DNA of 64,000 nt from Streptomyces cylindrosporus (GTDB lineage Bacteria > Actinomycetota > Actinomycetes > Streptomycetales > Streptomycetaceae): NCBI RefSeq assembly GCF_022698165.1, contig NZ_JALDAY010000012.1, positions 124,001 through 188,000 on the forward strand, written 5' to 3'. Within the stretch, counting starts at the first letter, position 1. Each line of letters starts with the position of its first letter. This document shows, in pieces, positions 7,306-16,549 of this stretch. Made by a program: the position numbers and the translations under genes. Below the pieces are notes generated by a model. That model was not told the DNA's origin. It saw only the letters and a list, made by a program, of their open reading frames with translations, and made no database searches.

Positions 7306-9234
7306 ATGAGCGCCCCAACCCCGGCCCCCGGTGACGACAGGCCCCGCGAAGGGTATTACCCGGACCCGTCCATTCCTGGATATGTCCGGTACTGGAACGG
7401 TGCCGCGTGGGTGCCGGGCACCAGCCGTCCGGCACCTTCGGACGGCGAGTCGCTCGCCCCGCCGCCCGGTTCGGCGCCGGCCGCGCCCTCGGTGGAGGAG
7501 ACGGGCCCGCACTTCTTCGACGAGGACCCCGAGCCGCGGTCCGCGCCCCCGTCCCAGCACGGCAACCGCCCCGAACCCGCGTCCGCCTGGGGCGCCGACC
7601 GGTCCCACCAGGCGGGCTTCGGCGGCGACCAGGACCGTCGCGTGTCCTGGGGGTCCGACCCGCGCACGGGGGCCGACGGGCAGGGCGGGGCGGACGGGCG
7701 TGCGGGGGCCGGTGGCCGCGCCGGGTCCGAGGCCCACCCGGCGCCCGACGGCAACATGGCGTCCGCTGGCCGCGGCGCGTCGGGCGGCGCGTCCCAGCCG
7801 GCCGGCCATGCCTCCCGTACCGACGGCACGGCGACGATCCCGCCGGCGGGCCACGACTCGGACGGCGGCGCGCCTCCCGACGGCACGTTCATGTTCCGCA
7901 GGCCGACAGTGGGTTCGGCGTCGGCGGCGGACTCGGGACAGCAGGGAGCGGCGGGCGGACCGGGCACGGGCGCTGCGGGTACGGGTGGCGCCAGCGCGCA
8001 GGGCGCCGCGGGTACGGGTGGCACCGCCGCGCAGGGTGCTACGGGCTTCGGTGGCGCCGCGGGTGCCGGAGGCGCCGCCGCACAGGGTGCCGCAGGCTTC
8101 GGTGCTCAGGGCCCGGCGGTGAGCGGCGCGGTCGCTCCCGGTGCCGGGCGTCCTACGGGCAGCGCGGCTCCCGGCATCCCCAACCCCGCCACCCCCGCCC
8201 CCGACGAGGGCACCATGACCTTCCGCGCGCTGTCCCCGCGCACGGGGCAGCAGGGCGGGGCGCAGAGCGGGGGCACGGGGGCGCCCGCGAGCGGTTCCGC
8301 GGGGCAGGGCGCGGCCGGCTCCGGCACGACCGACTCCCCGGGCTTCGGCGCGGGCAAGGCGGCAGCCGACCGAGCCGCCGCCCAGGCGGGCTCCGCCGTC
8401 CAGGCGGGCTCCGCCGCCCAGGGCGCCCAGTCCGCCCCCACCGCCCTCTCCGGCCCCCAGCACCCCGCTCCCGTGGTCCCCCAACAGCCGAGCGGACCCC
8501 AGTCGACGCCGGGCGGCCAGACACCCGCCGGGCGCCCGCAGGCCGGACACGCCTCCGCCGGACACGCAGCCGTGGGCCAGTCCCCGGCCAACCAGTCCGC
8601 CGCCCCCATGACCAGCGGGCCCGGTGGCGGGCAGCCCTCCTGGGCGCAGCAGGTGCACCGGCTCGCCGGGGCCTCCGAGGGGGAGCAGCCCGTCGCCCCC
8701 TGGAAGCCTCCCGTCGAGGACGTCTTCCAGGCCGCCGCCAGACGGCAGGCCGCCGCCCGCCCCGCAGGGCTCGGCAAGCGGCTCGCCGCGCGGCTGCTGG
8801 ACACCGTCGTCGTGGGCGCCGTGACGGCCGCCGTGGCCGTACCCCTCGGCACCAAGGCGATCGACCACATCAACGACAAGATCGACGCGGCCAGGCTCAG
8901 CGGCGAGACCGTCACCGTCTGGCTCCTCGACGGCACCACCTCGGTCTGCTTCGGCGTCATCCTCGCCGTCCTGCTCCTGTTCGGCGTCCTCTACGAGGCG
9001 CTGCCCACCGCCAAGTGGGGCCGCACCCTCGGCAAGAAGCTGCTCGGCCTGGAGGTCCGCGACATCGAGGCGCACGAGCCCCCGACCTTCGGCGGAGCCC
9101 TGCGCCGCTGGCTCGTCTACGTCGTCCCCGGCCTGCTCGGCATCGGTGTCCTCGGCGTCCTGTGGTGCGTCTTCGACCGCCCGTGGCACCAGTGCTGGCA
9201 CGACAAGGCGGCTCGTACGTTCGTAGCGGGATAG
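7306..9234 (+). CDS. RDD-family membrane protein with N-terminal DUF2510-like motif and long low-complexity linker
   Basis: The 642-residue protein starts at MSAPTPAPGDD. Residues about 15-40 (GYYPDPSIPGYVRYWNGAAW) match the short DUF2510 motif found on many actinobacterial membrane proteins. Residues about 55-470 are a Gly/Ala/Ser/Gln/Pro-rich disordered region. The last 150 residues form an RDD domain with the Arg of GKRLAARLLDTVV and the Asp of VFDRPWHQCWHDKAAR, and three hydrophobic helices. RDD proteins are poorly defined; some are implicated in transport or Na+/H+ exchange. A second, shorter RDD gene follows 90 bp downstream. Confidence 0.85.
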   Translation: MSAPTPAPGDDRPREGYYPDPSIPGYVRYWNGAAWVPGTSRPAPSDGESLAPPPGSAPAAPSVEETGPHFFDEDPEPRSAPPSQHGNRPEPASAWGADRSHQAGFGGDQDRRVSWGSDPRTGADGQGGADGRAGAGGRAGSEAHPAPDGNMASAGRGASGGASQPAGHASRTDGTATIPPAGHDSDGGAPPDGTFMFRRPTVGSASAADSGQQGAAGGPGTGAAGTGGASAQGAAGTGGTAAQGATGFGGAAGAGGAAAQGAAGFGAQGPAVSGAVAPGAGRPTGSAAPGIPNPATPAPDEGTMTFRALSPRTGQQGGAQSGGTGAPASGSAGQGAAGSGTTDSPGFGAGKAAADRAAAQAGSAVQAGSAAQGAQSAPTALSGPQHPAPVVPQQPSGPQSTPGGQTPAGRPQAGHASAGHAAVGQSPANQSAAPMTSGPGGGQPSWAQQVHRLAGASEGEQPVAPWKPPVEDVFQAAARRQAAARPAGLGKRLAARLLDTVVVGAVTAAVAVPLGTKAIDHINDKIDAARLSGETVTVWLLDGTTSVCFGVILAVLLLFGVLYEALPTAKWGRTLGKKLLGLEVRDIEAHEPPTFGGALRRWLVYVVPGLLGIGVLGVLWCVFDRPWHQCWHDKAARTFVAG

Positions 9235-9323
9235 CCGACTACTCCGAACGGCGTACTTGATTGGGTACTCCGGACGGACGTCTGCCGGATGCGGAGCCGG
9301 GAGGTTCGCGGTCCACTCGGGCC

Positions 9324-10001
9324 ATGAGCAGCGAACCCCCCGGCTCCGGCCCGCAGCCGCCGGAAGACGACCCGTTCAGGAAGCAGCCCCCGCCCGGAGC
9401 GCCCGGAACGCCGGGAGCGGGCTCGGGCTCCCCGTACGACCCACCCCAGGGCGGCCAGCAGCCACCCCCGTACGGCGGCCAGCAGCCCCCGTACAGCCAG
9501 CAGCCCCCGCCCTACGGCGGCGGCGCCTCCTACCCCAACGACCCCCTCGCCGGCATGCCCCCGCTCGCCGAGAGCGGCAAGCGCACGCTGGCGCGGATCA
9601 TCGACCTGATCCTCGTCGGCATCGTCGTCTGGCTGGTCACCTGGCCGATGGGCGTGCACGAGTACACCGTCAACGGCGACAAGGTCGAGTACGGCAAGTC
9701 CTTCGCGCAGTCGCTCGTCGCCGCCGTCCTCTACATCGGCTACGACACCTACCTGATCAGCAAGTCGGGCCAGACGCTCGGCAAGAAGTGGCTGAACATG
9801 CGGGTGGCCAACCTCGACAACGGCTCCACGCCCTCCGTGCAGACCGCGCTGGCCCGCTCGGCGGTGCTCTGGATCCCGTTCGCCTTCTGCTGCGCGTGCA
9901 TCTGGACCGCGATCTCGGGCGGCTGGAGCTACTTCGACCGGCCCTACAAGCAGGGCCTGCACGACAAGGCGGCGAAGACGGTGGTGGTCAGCACCAACTG
10001 A
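9324..10001 (+). CDS. RDD-family membrane protein
   Basis: The 225-residue protein starts at MSSEPPGSGPQ. The first 90 residues are Pro/Gln/Gly-rich and probably cytoplasmic. The RDD domain follows with GKRTLARIIDLILVGI, GQTLGKKWLNMRV and YFDRPYKQGLHDKAAKTVVV. Three transmembrane helices are visible. It is a tandem paralogue of the upstream gene in domain plan, though not in linker sequence, and may be co-transcribed with it. Molecular function unknown. Confidence 0.85.
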   Translation: MSSEPPGSGPQPPEDDPFRKQPPPGAPGTPGAGSGSPYDPPQGGQQPPPYGGQQPPYSQQPPPYGGGASYPNDPLAGMPPLAESGKRTLARIIDLILVGIVVWLVTWPMGVHEYTVNGDKVEYGKSFAQSLVAAVLYIGYDTYLISKSGQTLGKKWLNMRVANLDNGSTPSVQTALARSAVLWIPFAFCCACIWTAISGGWSYFDRPYKQGLHDKAAKTVVVSTN

Positions 10002-10007
10002 CCGGCG

Positions 10008-10286
10008 TCACGCAGCAGTCGACGAGCCCGTAGCCGCGACCGGCACGGGCTCCTCGGCTTTCGCGGGCTCCTCGGCCGGCGCGGCGGCCGGCCCGCCCAC
10101 CGCGACGACCCGCGTCTTCGGCAGCGGCACCGTCATGGCGACGAGGAGGCCGAGGGCGAGCGCCGACACTGCGATGATCGCGATCCCCAGACCCGAACTC
10201 GTCTGTGACAGCAGCAGCATGGCGAGCGTCGAGAAGATCACGGTGCAGGATCCGTAGGCGAGCTGTGCGGCAGTCGGACGAGGCAT
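10008..10286 (-). CDS. Small two-helix membrane protein of unknown function
   Basis: The 92-residue protein has two hydrophobic helices, SCTVIFSTLAMLLLSQT and GIAIIAVSALALGLLVAMTV. An Ala/Pro/Glu-rich C-terminal tail with PAEEPAKAEEP follows, probably cytoplasmic. No family is recognised. It converges with the RDD gene (6 bp apart) and diverges from the M6 protease. Coding status is supported by the clear membrane pattern and codon bias. Confidence 0.7.
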   Translation of the reverse strand: MPRPTAAQLAYGSCTVIFSTLAMLLLSQTSSGLGIAIIAVSALALGLLVAMTVPLPKTRVVAVGGPAAAPAEEPAKAEEPVPVAATGSSTAA

Positions 10287-10620
10287 GGCAATCGTGTCCT
10301 CGGAAGTGGGGGTCCACAGGGGTCGTCGGCCTGGCTTTCCGCCGATTTGGAGGCGTGCCGCCGTCCGACTCTAATCGCGTGCATGCCCGAGTGGAACGAA
10401 CGGTAAGCGTGACCTAACCAACAGTGCCGGTGCACAGGGGGCGCACGGAGTCATGGCGTCCAGCACGTGGACGTTCGAACGCGCCGGTCGGGGTGTCCGT
10501 AAAGCGGACCCCGGCTCCGCATAGTGCACTTGTTCTGTCCAAGTCAAGGTCTGTTTTTTCTTACCAGCCTCTAGTCAAATTGCGTCACTTGACTTACCAC
10601 CTTGACCACGAGGATCTCAA
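10287..10620 (+). promoter_or_regulatory. Intergenic promoter region of the M6 protease with four TTGAC/GTCAA elements
   Basis: This 334-bp gene-free stretch ends in a locally AT-richer segment (10520-10615). It holds GTCAA at 10543 and 10574 and TTGAC at 10589 and 10602, i.e. four copies in 64 bp in two orientations, followed by GAGGAT as ribosome-binding site. One TTGAC could be a -35 element; the rest look like operator half-sites. No RNA gene or other ORF is seen in the remainder. Confidence 0.4.
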
Positions 10621-12975
10621 GTGACCCTAAAACCCTGGACGTTCAGAGCGGCCGCGGTCGGTGTCGCGCTCGCGGCGGCCACCGCCACGTTCTCGACGTT
10701 CGCCGTGGCGCAGGCCGCCGACAGCGCCAAGTCCGCCACCGTCGACCGCCACGACCCTTCGGCGGCCGAGAGCAGGACCGAGCACGACCTCGACGGCCCG
10801 CTCTCCAAGACCCAGGAGGCTCAGCGCCAAGAAGCCCTGAACCAGGTCATATCCGGCAAGAGCCAGGTGAAGGACCGCGACGGCTCCCAGGTCGTTCAGC
10901 TCAAGGGCAAGAAGGGCGACAGCAAGTACGTCGAGCTCGGCCGCGAGAAGACGGACAAGATCTTCACGATCCTGGTGGAGTTCGGCGACCAGACCGACCC
11001 GCGGTACAACGGCACGGCCGGCCCGCTGCACAACCAGATAGCCGAGCCGGACCGCACCAAGGACAACTCCACGGCCTGGCAGGCGGATTACAACCAGCAG
11101 CACTTCCAGGACCTCTACTTCGGCACCGGCAAGAACACCGAGTCGCTGAAGAAGTACTACGAGAAGCAGTCCTCGGGCCGCTACTCGGTCGACGGCGAGG
11201 TCACCGACTGGGTCAAGGTCCCCTACAACGAGGCCCGTTACGGCAACAACGCCTGCGGCTCCACCACCTGCTCCAGCGTCTGGAACCTGGTCAAGGACGG
11301 CCTGACGGCCTGGGTCGCCGACCAGAAGGCGGCCGGCGAGTCCGACGCCGACATCAAGGCGGACCTCGCCCAGTACGACCAGTGGGACCGCTACGACTAC
11401 GACGGCGACGGCGACTTCAACGAGCCCGACGGCTATGTCGACCACTTCCAGATCGTGCACGCCGGCGAGGACGAGTCCGCGGGCGGCGGCGCCCAGGGCA
11501 CCGACGCGATCTGGGCGCACCGCTGGTACGCCTTCGGCACCGACGCCGGCGCCACCGGCCCCGAGAACAACAAGCTCGGCGGCACCCAGGTCGGCGACAC
11601 CGGTATCTGGGTCGGCGACTACACCATGCAGCCGGAGAACGGCGGCCTCGGCGTCTACGCCCACGAGTACGGCCACGACCTCGGCCTGCCGGACGAGTAC
11701 GACACCAACGGCGGCGAGAACTCCACCGGCTTCTGGACCCTGATGTCCTCCGGCTCGTGGCTGGGCACCGGCAAGAACGCCATCGGCGACCTGCCGGGCG
11801 ACATGAACGCCTGGGACAAGCTCCAACTGGGCTGGCTGAACTACGACGTGGCGAAGGCGGGCACCAAGTCCGCGCACAAGCTGGGCGTCGCCGAGTACAA
11901 CACCAAGAACAAGCAGGCCCTGGTGGTCTCACTGCCCGACAAGGCGGTCACCACGACCGTCGTCACCCCGGCGCAGGGCTCGACCCAGTGGTGGAGCGGC
12001 AGCGGCGACAACCTCAAGAACACGCTGACCCGTGAGGTCGACCTCACCGGCAAGTCGTCGGCCACGCTCTCGCTCGACGGCTGGTACGACATCGAGTCGG
12101 GCTACGACTACCTCTACGCCGAGGTGTCCACCGACGGCGGCGCCAACTGGACCGCCCTGGACGGCACGGTGAACGGCGCGGCCATCCCGCGCGACGGCAG
12201 CGACAAGCCGGCGCTCACCGGCTCGGTCGACGCGTACACCAAGCTGTCGTACCCGCTGGACGCCTACGCGGGCCAGAAGGTCCAGCTGCGCTTCCGCTAC
12301 CAGACCGACGGCGGCGTCGCGCTCAAGGGCTTCGCGGCCGACGAGATCACGGTGACCGCGGACGGCGCGGCCGTCTTCTCCGACAACGCCGAGTCCGCGG
12401 ACGCCGGTTGGACCGCGAGCGGCTTCTCCCGCATCGGCGCGTCCTTCACCAAGGACTACAAGCAGTACTACATCGCCGAGAACCGCCAGTACGTGTCGTA
12501 CGACAAGACCCTCAAGGTCGGCCCGTACAACTTCGGCTTCTCGACGACTCGTCCGGACTGGGTGGAGCACTACCCGTACCAGAACGGCCTGTTGATCTGG
12601 AAGTGGGACCTCTCCGAGGCGGACGACAACACCAGCGTCCACCCGGGCACCGGTCTCATCCTCCCGGTCGACTCCCACCCGGCGCCGCTGAAGTGGTCCG
12701 ACGGCACCCTGATGCGCAACCGCATCCAGGCCTACGACTCGCCGTTCAGCCTGTACCCGACGGACGGCATCACGCTGCACAAGGCGGACGTCGCCACCAA
12801 GATCAAGTGGTCGTTCGGGGTTCCGGTCTTCAACGACCACACCAGCACCTACTACGACTCCTCGAACCCGGCCGCCGGTGTCAAGGTCACTGACACCAAC
12901 ACCAAGATCAAGATCGTCCGGGAGGCCCTGGACGGCTCGACGATCTCGCTCCAGGTCGGCCCCGCGGTGAAGTAG
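10621..12975 (+). CDS. Secreted M6-family (immune inhibitor A) metalloprotease
   Basis: The 784-residue protein starts with GTG at 10621 behind GAGGAT. A signal peptide (TFRAAAVGVALAAATATFSTFAVAQA) precedes a charged propeptide of about 60 residues. The zinc site HEYGHDLGLPDEYD near residue 348 is the extended HExxHxxGxxD motif of M6 peptidases. The C-terminal half carries the MAM-like or carbohydrate-binding-like sandwich domains usual for InhA (LDGWYDIESGYDYLYAEVS). It probably degrades extracellular protein during development or nutrient scavenging. A hairpin terminator follows directly. Confidence 0.93.
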   Translation: MTLKPWTFRAAAVGVALAAATATFSTFAVAQAADSAKSATVDRHDPSAAESRTEHDLDGPLSKTQEAQRQEALNQVISGKSQVKDRDGSQVVQLKGKKGDSKYVELGREKTDKIFTILVEFGDQTDPRYNGTAGPLHNQIAEPDRTKDNSTAWQADYNQQHFQDLYFGTGKNTESLKKYYEKQSSGRYSVDGEVTDWVKVPYNEARYGNNACGSTTCSSVWNLVKDGLTAWVADQKAAGESDADIKADLAQYDQWDRYDYDGDGDFNEPDGYVDHFQIVHAGEDESAGGGAQGTDAIWAHRWYAFGTDAGATGPENNKLGGTQVGDTGIWVGDYTMQPENGGLGVYAHEYGHDLGLPDEYDTNGGENSTGFWTLMSSGSWLGTGKNAIGDLPGDMNAWDKLQLGWLNYDVAKAGTKSAHKLGVAEYNTKNKQALVVSLPDKAVTTTVVTPAQGSTQWWSGSGDNLKNTLTREVDLTGKSSATLSLDGWYDIESGYDYLYAEVSTDGGANWTALDGTVNGAAIPRDGSDKPALTGSVDAYTKLSYPLDAYAGQKVQLRFRYQTDGGVALKGFAADEITVTADGAAVFSDNAESADAGWTASGFSRIGASFTKDYKQYYIAENRQYVSYDKTLKVGPYNFGFSTTRPDWVEHYPYQNGLLIWKWDLSEADDNTSVHPGTGLILPVDSHPAPLKWSDGTLMRNRIQAYDSPFSLYPTDGITLHKADVATKIKWSFGVPVFNDHTSTYYDSSNPAAGVKVTDTNTKIKIVREALDGSTISLQVGPAVK

Positions 12976-13001
12976 TCGGCATTTCCGCAGGTCAGAAGCG
13001 T

Positions 13002-13035
13002 ATCGGCGGTGACCCCCTGGCGGGTCGCCGCCGAT
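13002..13035 (+). terminator. Terminator hairpin after the M6 protease
   Basis: ATCGGCGG-T-GACCC at 13002-13015 pairs with GGGTC-G-CCGCCGAT at 13022-13035 (13 pairs, one mismatch, 6-nt loop), 27 bp after the stop codon and followed by a short T-rich tract. Confidence 0.75.
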
Positions 13036-13121
13036 CGTGTTTAGGTGCGTCCTGTGCCCTTCTTATTGACAGACGCATCGACAGACGCGTCGCCGACGAC
13101 TCGCACGGGGGTGTGACCTGC

Positions 13122-13466
13122 ATGGCCGCAGGAGGTTTCTGCAAGCTGCCGACCGGCAGCGTGGTGGTGGCTCTGAACCTGCCCAGACCCACCGCCGACG
13201 GCACGGGCTCGGTCCGTGTCCTCGTCCACGCCCAGAACCGGGCGCGCGCCCTGACCAGGCTGCGCAACCTGGGCATGCGGGCGGTCTACCTCCGCGGCAA
13301 CGCGGCCCCGCCCACCCCGGACGAGATCACCGCGGTCCTGCACCATCCCGACGGCCTGATATGGCGTACGGCCCCTGACAACGGTGTCGTGCCGGGCCCC
13401 GAACTCGCCCAGGAGCTGTGGCACCCCATCAGGGCCCTGCTGAGGCGCCCCACGGCTCCGGCATGA
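13122..13466 (+). CDS. Small conserved-looking protein of unknown function
   Basis: The 114-residue protein is read from the ATG at 13122, about 10 nt after a GGGGG run; a GTG three codons earlier (13113) is the alternative. Visible features are a beta-rich N-terminus (GSVVVALNLPRP), an Arg-rich helix (NRARALTRLRNLGMRAVYLRG) and a proline-rich tail. No family, signal peptide or membrane helix is recognised. It lies between the M6 protease and pncA, convergent with pncA. The tandem repeat GACAGACGC(A/G)TC at about 13069-13092 lies just upstream. Confidence 0.6.
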   Translation: MAAGGFCKLPTGSVVVALNLPRPTADGTGSVRVLVHAQNRARALTRLRNLGMRAVYLRGNAAPPTPDEITAVLHHPDGLIWRTAPDNGVVPGPELAQELWHPIRALLRRPTAPA

Positions 13467-13491
13467 GCCACGCGGGCCGGGGCAGCCCGGC

Positions 13492-14082
13492 CTAGGCGAC
13501 GACCGGCTTCCCGGACAGCTCCACGCCCGCCTCGCGCAGCTCCTCCAGCGCCCGGTCGGTGGTCTCCTGGGCCACCCCGGCGGTCAGGTCGAGCAGCACC
13601 TGCGTACGGAAGCCCTCCCGGGCGGCGTCCAGGGCGGTGGCCCGTACGCAGTGGTCGGTGGCGATCCCGACCACGTCCACCTCGCCGACCTCCCGCGCCC
13701 GCAGCCAGTCGGCGAGCTTGACGCCGTTCTCGTCGGCGCCCTCGAAGCCGCTGTAGGCCGCCGCGTACGCCCCCTTGTCGAAGACGGCGTCGATCGCGCC
13801 GGAGGCGACCGCGGGCGCGAAGTTCGGGTGGAAGCCGACGCCCTCCGTGCCCGCGACGCAGTGCGCGGGCCAGGAGTGCCGGAAGTCGGGGTTGTCGGCG
13901 AAGTGGCCGCCGGGCGCGATGTGGTGGTCGCGGGTGGCCACCACGTGCTGGTAGCCGGACCCGCCCGCCTGCCCGATCAGCTCGGTGACGGCGGCGGCCA
14001 CGTCGGCACCACCGGCCACGGCGAGGCTGCCCCCCTCGCAGAAGTCGTTCTGCACGTCTACGACGATCAAGGCGCGGCGCAT
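13492..14082 (-). CDS. pncA: Nicotinamidase
   Basis: The 196-residue isochorismatase-fold hydrolase deamidates nicotinamide to nicotinate for NAD salvage. Catalytic residues are visible: Asp9 in VVDVQNDF, Lys in VFDKGAY, and the nucleophile Cys in ATDHCVRATA. Metal-binding positions follow the Asp-His-His pattern (TRDHHIAPGGHFAD). Immediately upstream lies pncB on the same strand, whose product uses nicotinate, so the two genes form consecutive steps of the Preiss-Handler route. Confidence 0.93.
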   Translation of the reverse strand: MRRALIVVDVQNDFCEGGSLAVAGGADVAAAVTELIGQAGGSGYQHVVATRDHHIAPGGHFADNPDFRHSWPAHCVAGTEGVGFHPNFAPAVASGAIDAVFDKGAYAAAYSGFEGADENGVKLADWLRAREVGEVDVVGIATDHCVRATALDAAREGFRTQVLLDLTAGVAQETTDRALEELREAGVELSGKPVVA

Positions 14083-14209
14083 GGTGGGTGTCCTTCTCGA
14101 CTATGGGGGCGGGGGTGGGGTGCGGGCCCGGCCGTTGAACCTCCGAGCCTATTGACTTCCGGGGCGGTACGGGAGGGGCTGCACAGGGGCGCGTCCGACG
14201 GCACCAGCT

Positions 14210-15556
14210 TTAGCTACCCGAGCGCCCCACCGCGTACTCCGTCGGGATCACGGGTTCCCCGCGCGAGAGCTGGGTGGCCGACAGGGGCAGAGCGGCGCGG
14301 GCCCGCACATGCCGCTCCCGTACGGTGTCCAGCGGTTCGCGGGCCACCACGTCGCCGCCCTTGACCAGCTCGACCTGCAGCTGGTGGCCGGCCAGCTCGG
14401 GCGGGACCGGGCCCGTGCCGACGACCTCGGCCTCCGCGACCCCGTCCGCGTCCGGCCGGCGCGCGGCCCACTTGCGGCCGCCGATGGACGTCTTGCCGCC
14501 GGCCGCCTTCTTCGCCACCGGCACCAGCGGCGCCCTCGGGTCGGCGGACTCGGCGCGGGCGACCAGCTTGTAGACCATCGAGCAGGTCGGGTGCCCGGAC
14601 CCGGTCACCAGCTGCGTACCCACGCCGTACGCGTCCACCGGCGCCGCCGCCAGCGAGGCGATCGCGTACTCGTCGAGGTCCGAGGTCACGATGATCTTCG
14701 TCTTGCCGGCGCCCAGCTCGTCCAGCTGCTGCCGCACCCGGTGCGCGACCAGCAGCAGGTCACCGGAGTCGATGCGGACCGCGCCCAGCTCGGGCCCGGC
14801 GATCTCGACGGCCATCCGGACCGCCTCGGCGACGTCGTACGTGTCGACGAGCAGGGTCGTGTTGCGGCCGAGCGAGTTCACCTGGGCCCGGAAGGCGTCC
14901 CGCTCGCGGTCGTGCAGCAGGGTGAAGGCGTGCGCGGAGGTGCCGACGGTCGGGATGTTGTAGCGGAAGCCGGCCGCGAGGTCCGAGGTGGAGGTGAAGC
15001 CGCCGACGTACGCGGCGCGCGAGGCGGCGACGGCGGCGAGCTCGTGGGTGCGGCGGGCGCCCATCTCGATCAGCGGGCGCCCACCGGCGGCCGAGGACAT
15101 GCGGGAGGCGGCCGCGGCGATCGCGGAGTCGTGGTTGAGGATCGACAGGATCACCGTCTCCAGCAGCACGCACTCGGCGAAGGACCCCTCCACCCGCATG
15201 ATCGGCGAGCCCGGGAAGTACACCTCGCCCTCGGGGTAGCCCCAGATGTCGCCGGAGAAGCGGTAGGAGGCGAGCCACTCCAGCGTCGGCTCGTCGACGA
15301 TGTCCCGCTCCCGCAGGAAGCCCAGGACGCCCGCGTCGAAGCGGAAGTTCTCCACCGCGTCCAGGACCCGCCCGGTGCCCGCGACGACGCCGTAGCGCCG
15401 CCCCTCGGGCAGCCGCCGGGTGAAGACCTCGAAGACACTGCGCCGTTCGGCGGTACCGGCCTTCAGCGCGGCCTGCAGCATCGTCAGCTCGTACTGGTCC
15501 GTGAAGAGCGCCGTCGAAGGAACGTCCACCGGCAGCCCAAGGTCCGCTGTGTTCAT
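14210..15556 (-). CDS. pncB: Nicotinate phosphoribosyltransferase
   Basis: The 448-residue protein joins nicotinate to PRPP to give nicotinate mononucleotide. Family landmarks are FTDQYELTMLQA at the N-terminus, GGFTSTSDLAAGFRYNIPTVGTS, and the phosphoribosyl-binding segment VRIDSGDLLLVAHRVRQ. The start ATG at 15556 (MNTADLGLPVDV) fits the family. The longer upstream open frame overlaps the divergent clpS and is not used. It diverges from clpS with a shared promoter region of only 58 bp. Confidence 0.93.
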   Translation of the reverse strand: MNTADLGLPVDVPSTALFTDQYELTMLQAALKAGTAERRSVFEVFTRRLPEGRRYGVVAGTGRVLDAVENFRFDAGVLGFLRERDIVDEPTLEWLASYRFSGDIWGYPEGEVYFPGSPIMRVEGSFAECVLLETVILSILNHDSAIAAAASRMSSAAGGRPLIEMGARRTHELAAVAASRAAYVGGFTSTSDLAAGFRYNIPTVGTSAHAFTLLHDRERDAFRAQVNSLGRNTTLLVDTYDVAEAVRMAVEIAGPELGAVRIDSGDLLLVAHRVRQQLDELGAGKTKIIVTSDLDEYAIASLAAAPVDAYGVGTQLVTGSGHPTCSMVYKLVARAESADPRAPLVPVAKKAAGGKTSIGGRKWAARRPDADGVAEAEVVGTGPVPPELAGHQLQVELVKGGDVVAREPLDTVRERHVRARAALPLSATQLSRGEPVIPTEYAVGRSGS

Positions 15557-15614
15557 GACGAAGATGCTAACACCCCTTCGCGTCAGTGTGACGATTTGTG
15601 GGGCCCGTGGCAGC

Positions 15615-15932
15615 ATGGGCCGTGTGACGTCACCCGCTCCCCTAGAGATCGAACGCACCGAGTCGGCGGAAGAGGTGTTCGCCGTCCCCGAGCCGGACGT
15701 CCCCTGGGTCACGATCGTCCACAACGATCCGGTCAACCTCATGAGCTATGTGACCTACGTCTTCCAGACGTACTTCGGGTACTCGAAGGACAAGGCCACG
15801 AAACTGATGCTCGACGTCCACCACAAGGGCCGGGCGGTCGTCTCCAGCGGAACCCGCGAGGAGATGGAACGCGACGTGCAGGCCATGCACGGCTACGGTC
15901 TGTGGGCCACCCTCCAGCAGGACCGGAAGTAG
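15615..15932 (+). CDS. clpS: ATP-dependent Clp protease adaptor ClpS
   Basis: The 105-residue adaptor delivers N-degron substrates to the ClpC/ClpA-ClpP protease. The core is clearly ClpS: WVTIVHNDPVNLMSYVTYVF, then KATKLMLDVHHKGRAVV and EEMERDVQAMHGYGLWATL, with the conserved Asn-Asp and His residues that form the N-end residue pocket. The ATG at 15615 or the GTG at 15624 could be the start; neither has a strong ribosome-binding site. A DUF2017 gene follows after 14 bp and is probably co-transcribed. Confidence 0.93.
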   Translation: MGRVTSPAPLEIERTESAEEVFAVPEPDVPWVTIVHNDPVNLMSYVTYVFQTYFGYSKDKATKLMLDVHHKGRAVVSSGTREEMERDVQAMHGYGLWATLQQDRK

Positions 15933-15946
15933 CTGAACTGACCTTC

Positions 15947-16549
15947 ATGCCTGGACACTTCGAACCGCTCCGCGGCGGCGGCGCCGCCGTCGCTCTCGAC
16001 GACGTCGAGATCTCCATCATCCGCTCGCTGGCCGTCCAGCTCCTGGAGCTCATCGGACCCGGTCCGGGTGAGGACGCCCCCGACGACCCCCTCGCCGAGC
16101 TCTTCGCCGAGGGTCCGACCGAGCCGCCCAAGGACCCGGTGCTGCGCCGCCTGTTCCCGGACGCCTACAGCGACCCCGAGGGCACCCCCGGCCCCGAGGA
16201 GGCCGAGGAGCAGCAGGCGCACTCCGCCGAGTTCCGCCGCTACACCGAGAACGACCTGCGGGCCGGCAAGCGGGAGAACGCCCTCGCGGTGATCCGCTGC
16301 CTGGACGCCCTCACCCCGGCCCTCGACGGCGGCGCGATCCTCAAGCTCTCCACCGCCGAGTCCCGCCAGTGGCTGGGCGCGCTCAACGACCTGCGCCTGG
16401 CGATCGGCTCCCGCCTGGAGATCGAGGACGAGGACGACACCGACGTCCTCTACCGGCTCCCGGACGAGGACCCCCGTAAGCCGATGGTGATGGCCTATCT
16501 CTGGCTCGGCGGGCTCCAGGAGACGCTCGTGAACACCCTTATGCCCTGA
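15947..16549 (+). CDS. DUF2017 family protein
   Basis: The 200-residue acidic protein starts MPGHFEPLRGGGAAV. Conserved elements of the actinobacterial DUF2017 family are seen: ISIIRSLAVQLLELI near the N-terminus, DPVLRRLFPDAY in the middle and WLGALNDLRLAIGSRL near the C-terminus. The family is nearly always found directly after clpS in actinomycetes, which suggests a link to Clp proteolysis, but no activity is established that I know of. It is mostly helical with no membrane segment. Confidence 0.88.
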   Translation: MPGHFEPLRGGGAAVALDDVEISIIRSLAVQLLELIGPGPGEDAPDDPLAELFAEGPTEPPKDPVLRRLFPDAYSDPEGTPGPEEAEEQQAHSAEFRRYTENDLRAGKRENALAVIRCLDALTPALDGGAILKLSTAESRQWLGALNDLRLAIGSRLEIEDEDDTDVLYRLPDEDPRKPMVMAYLWLGGLQETLVNTLMP

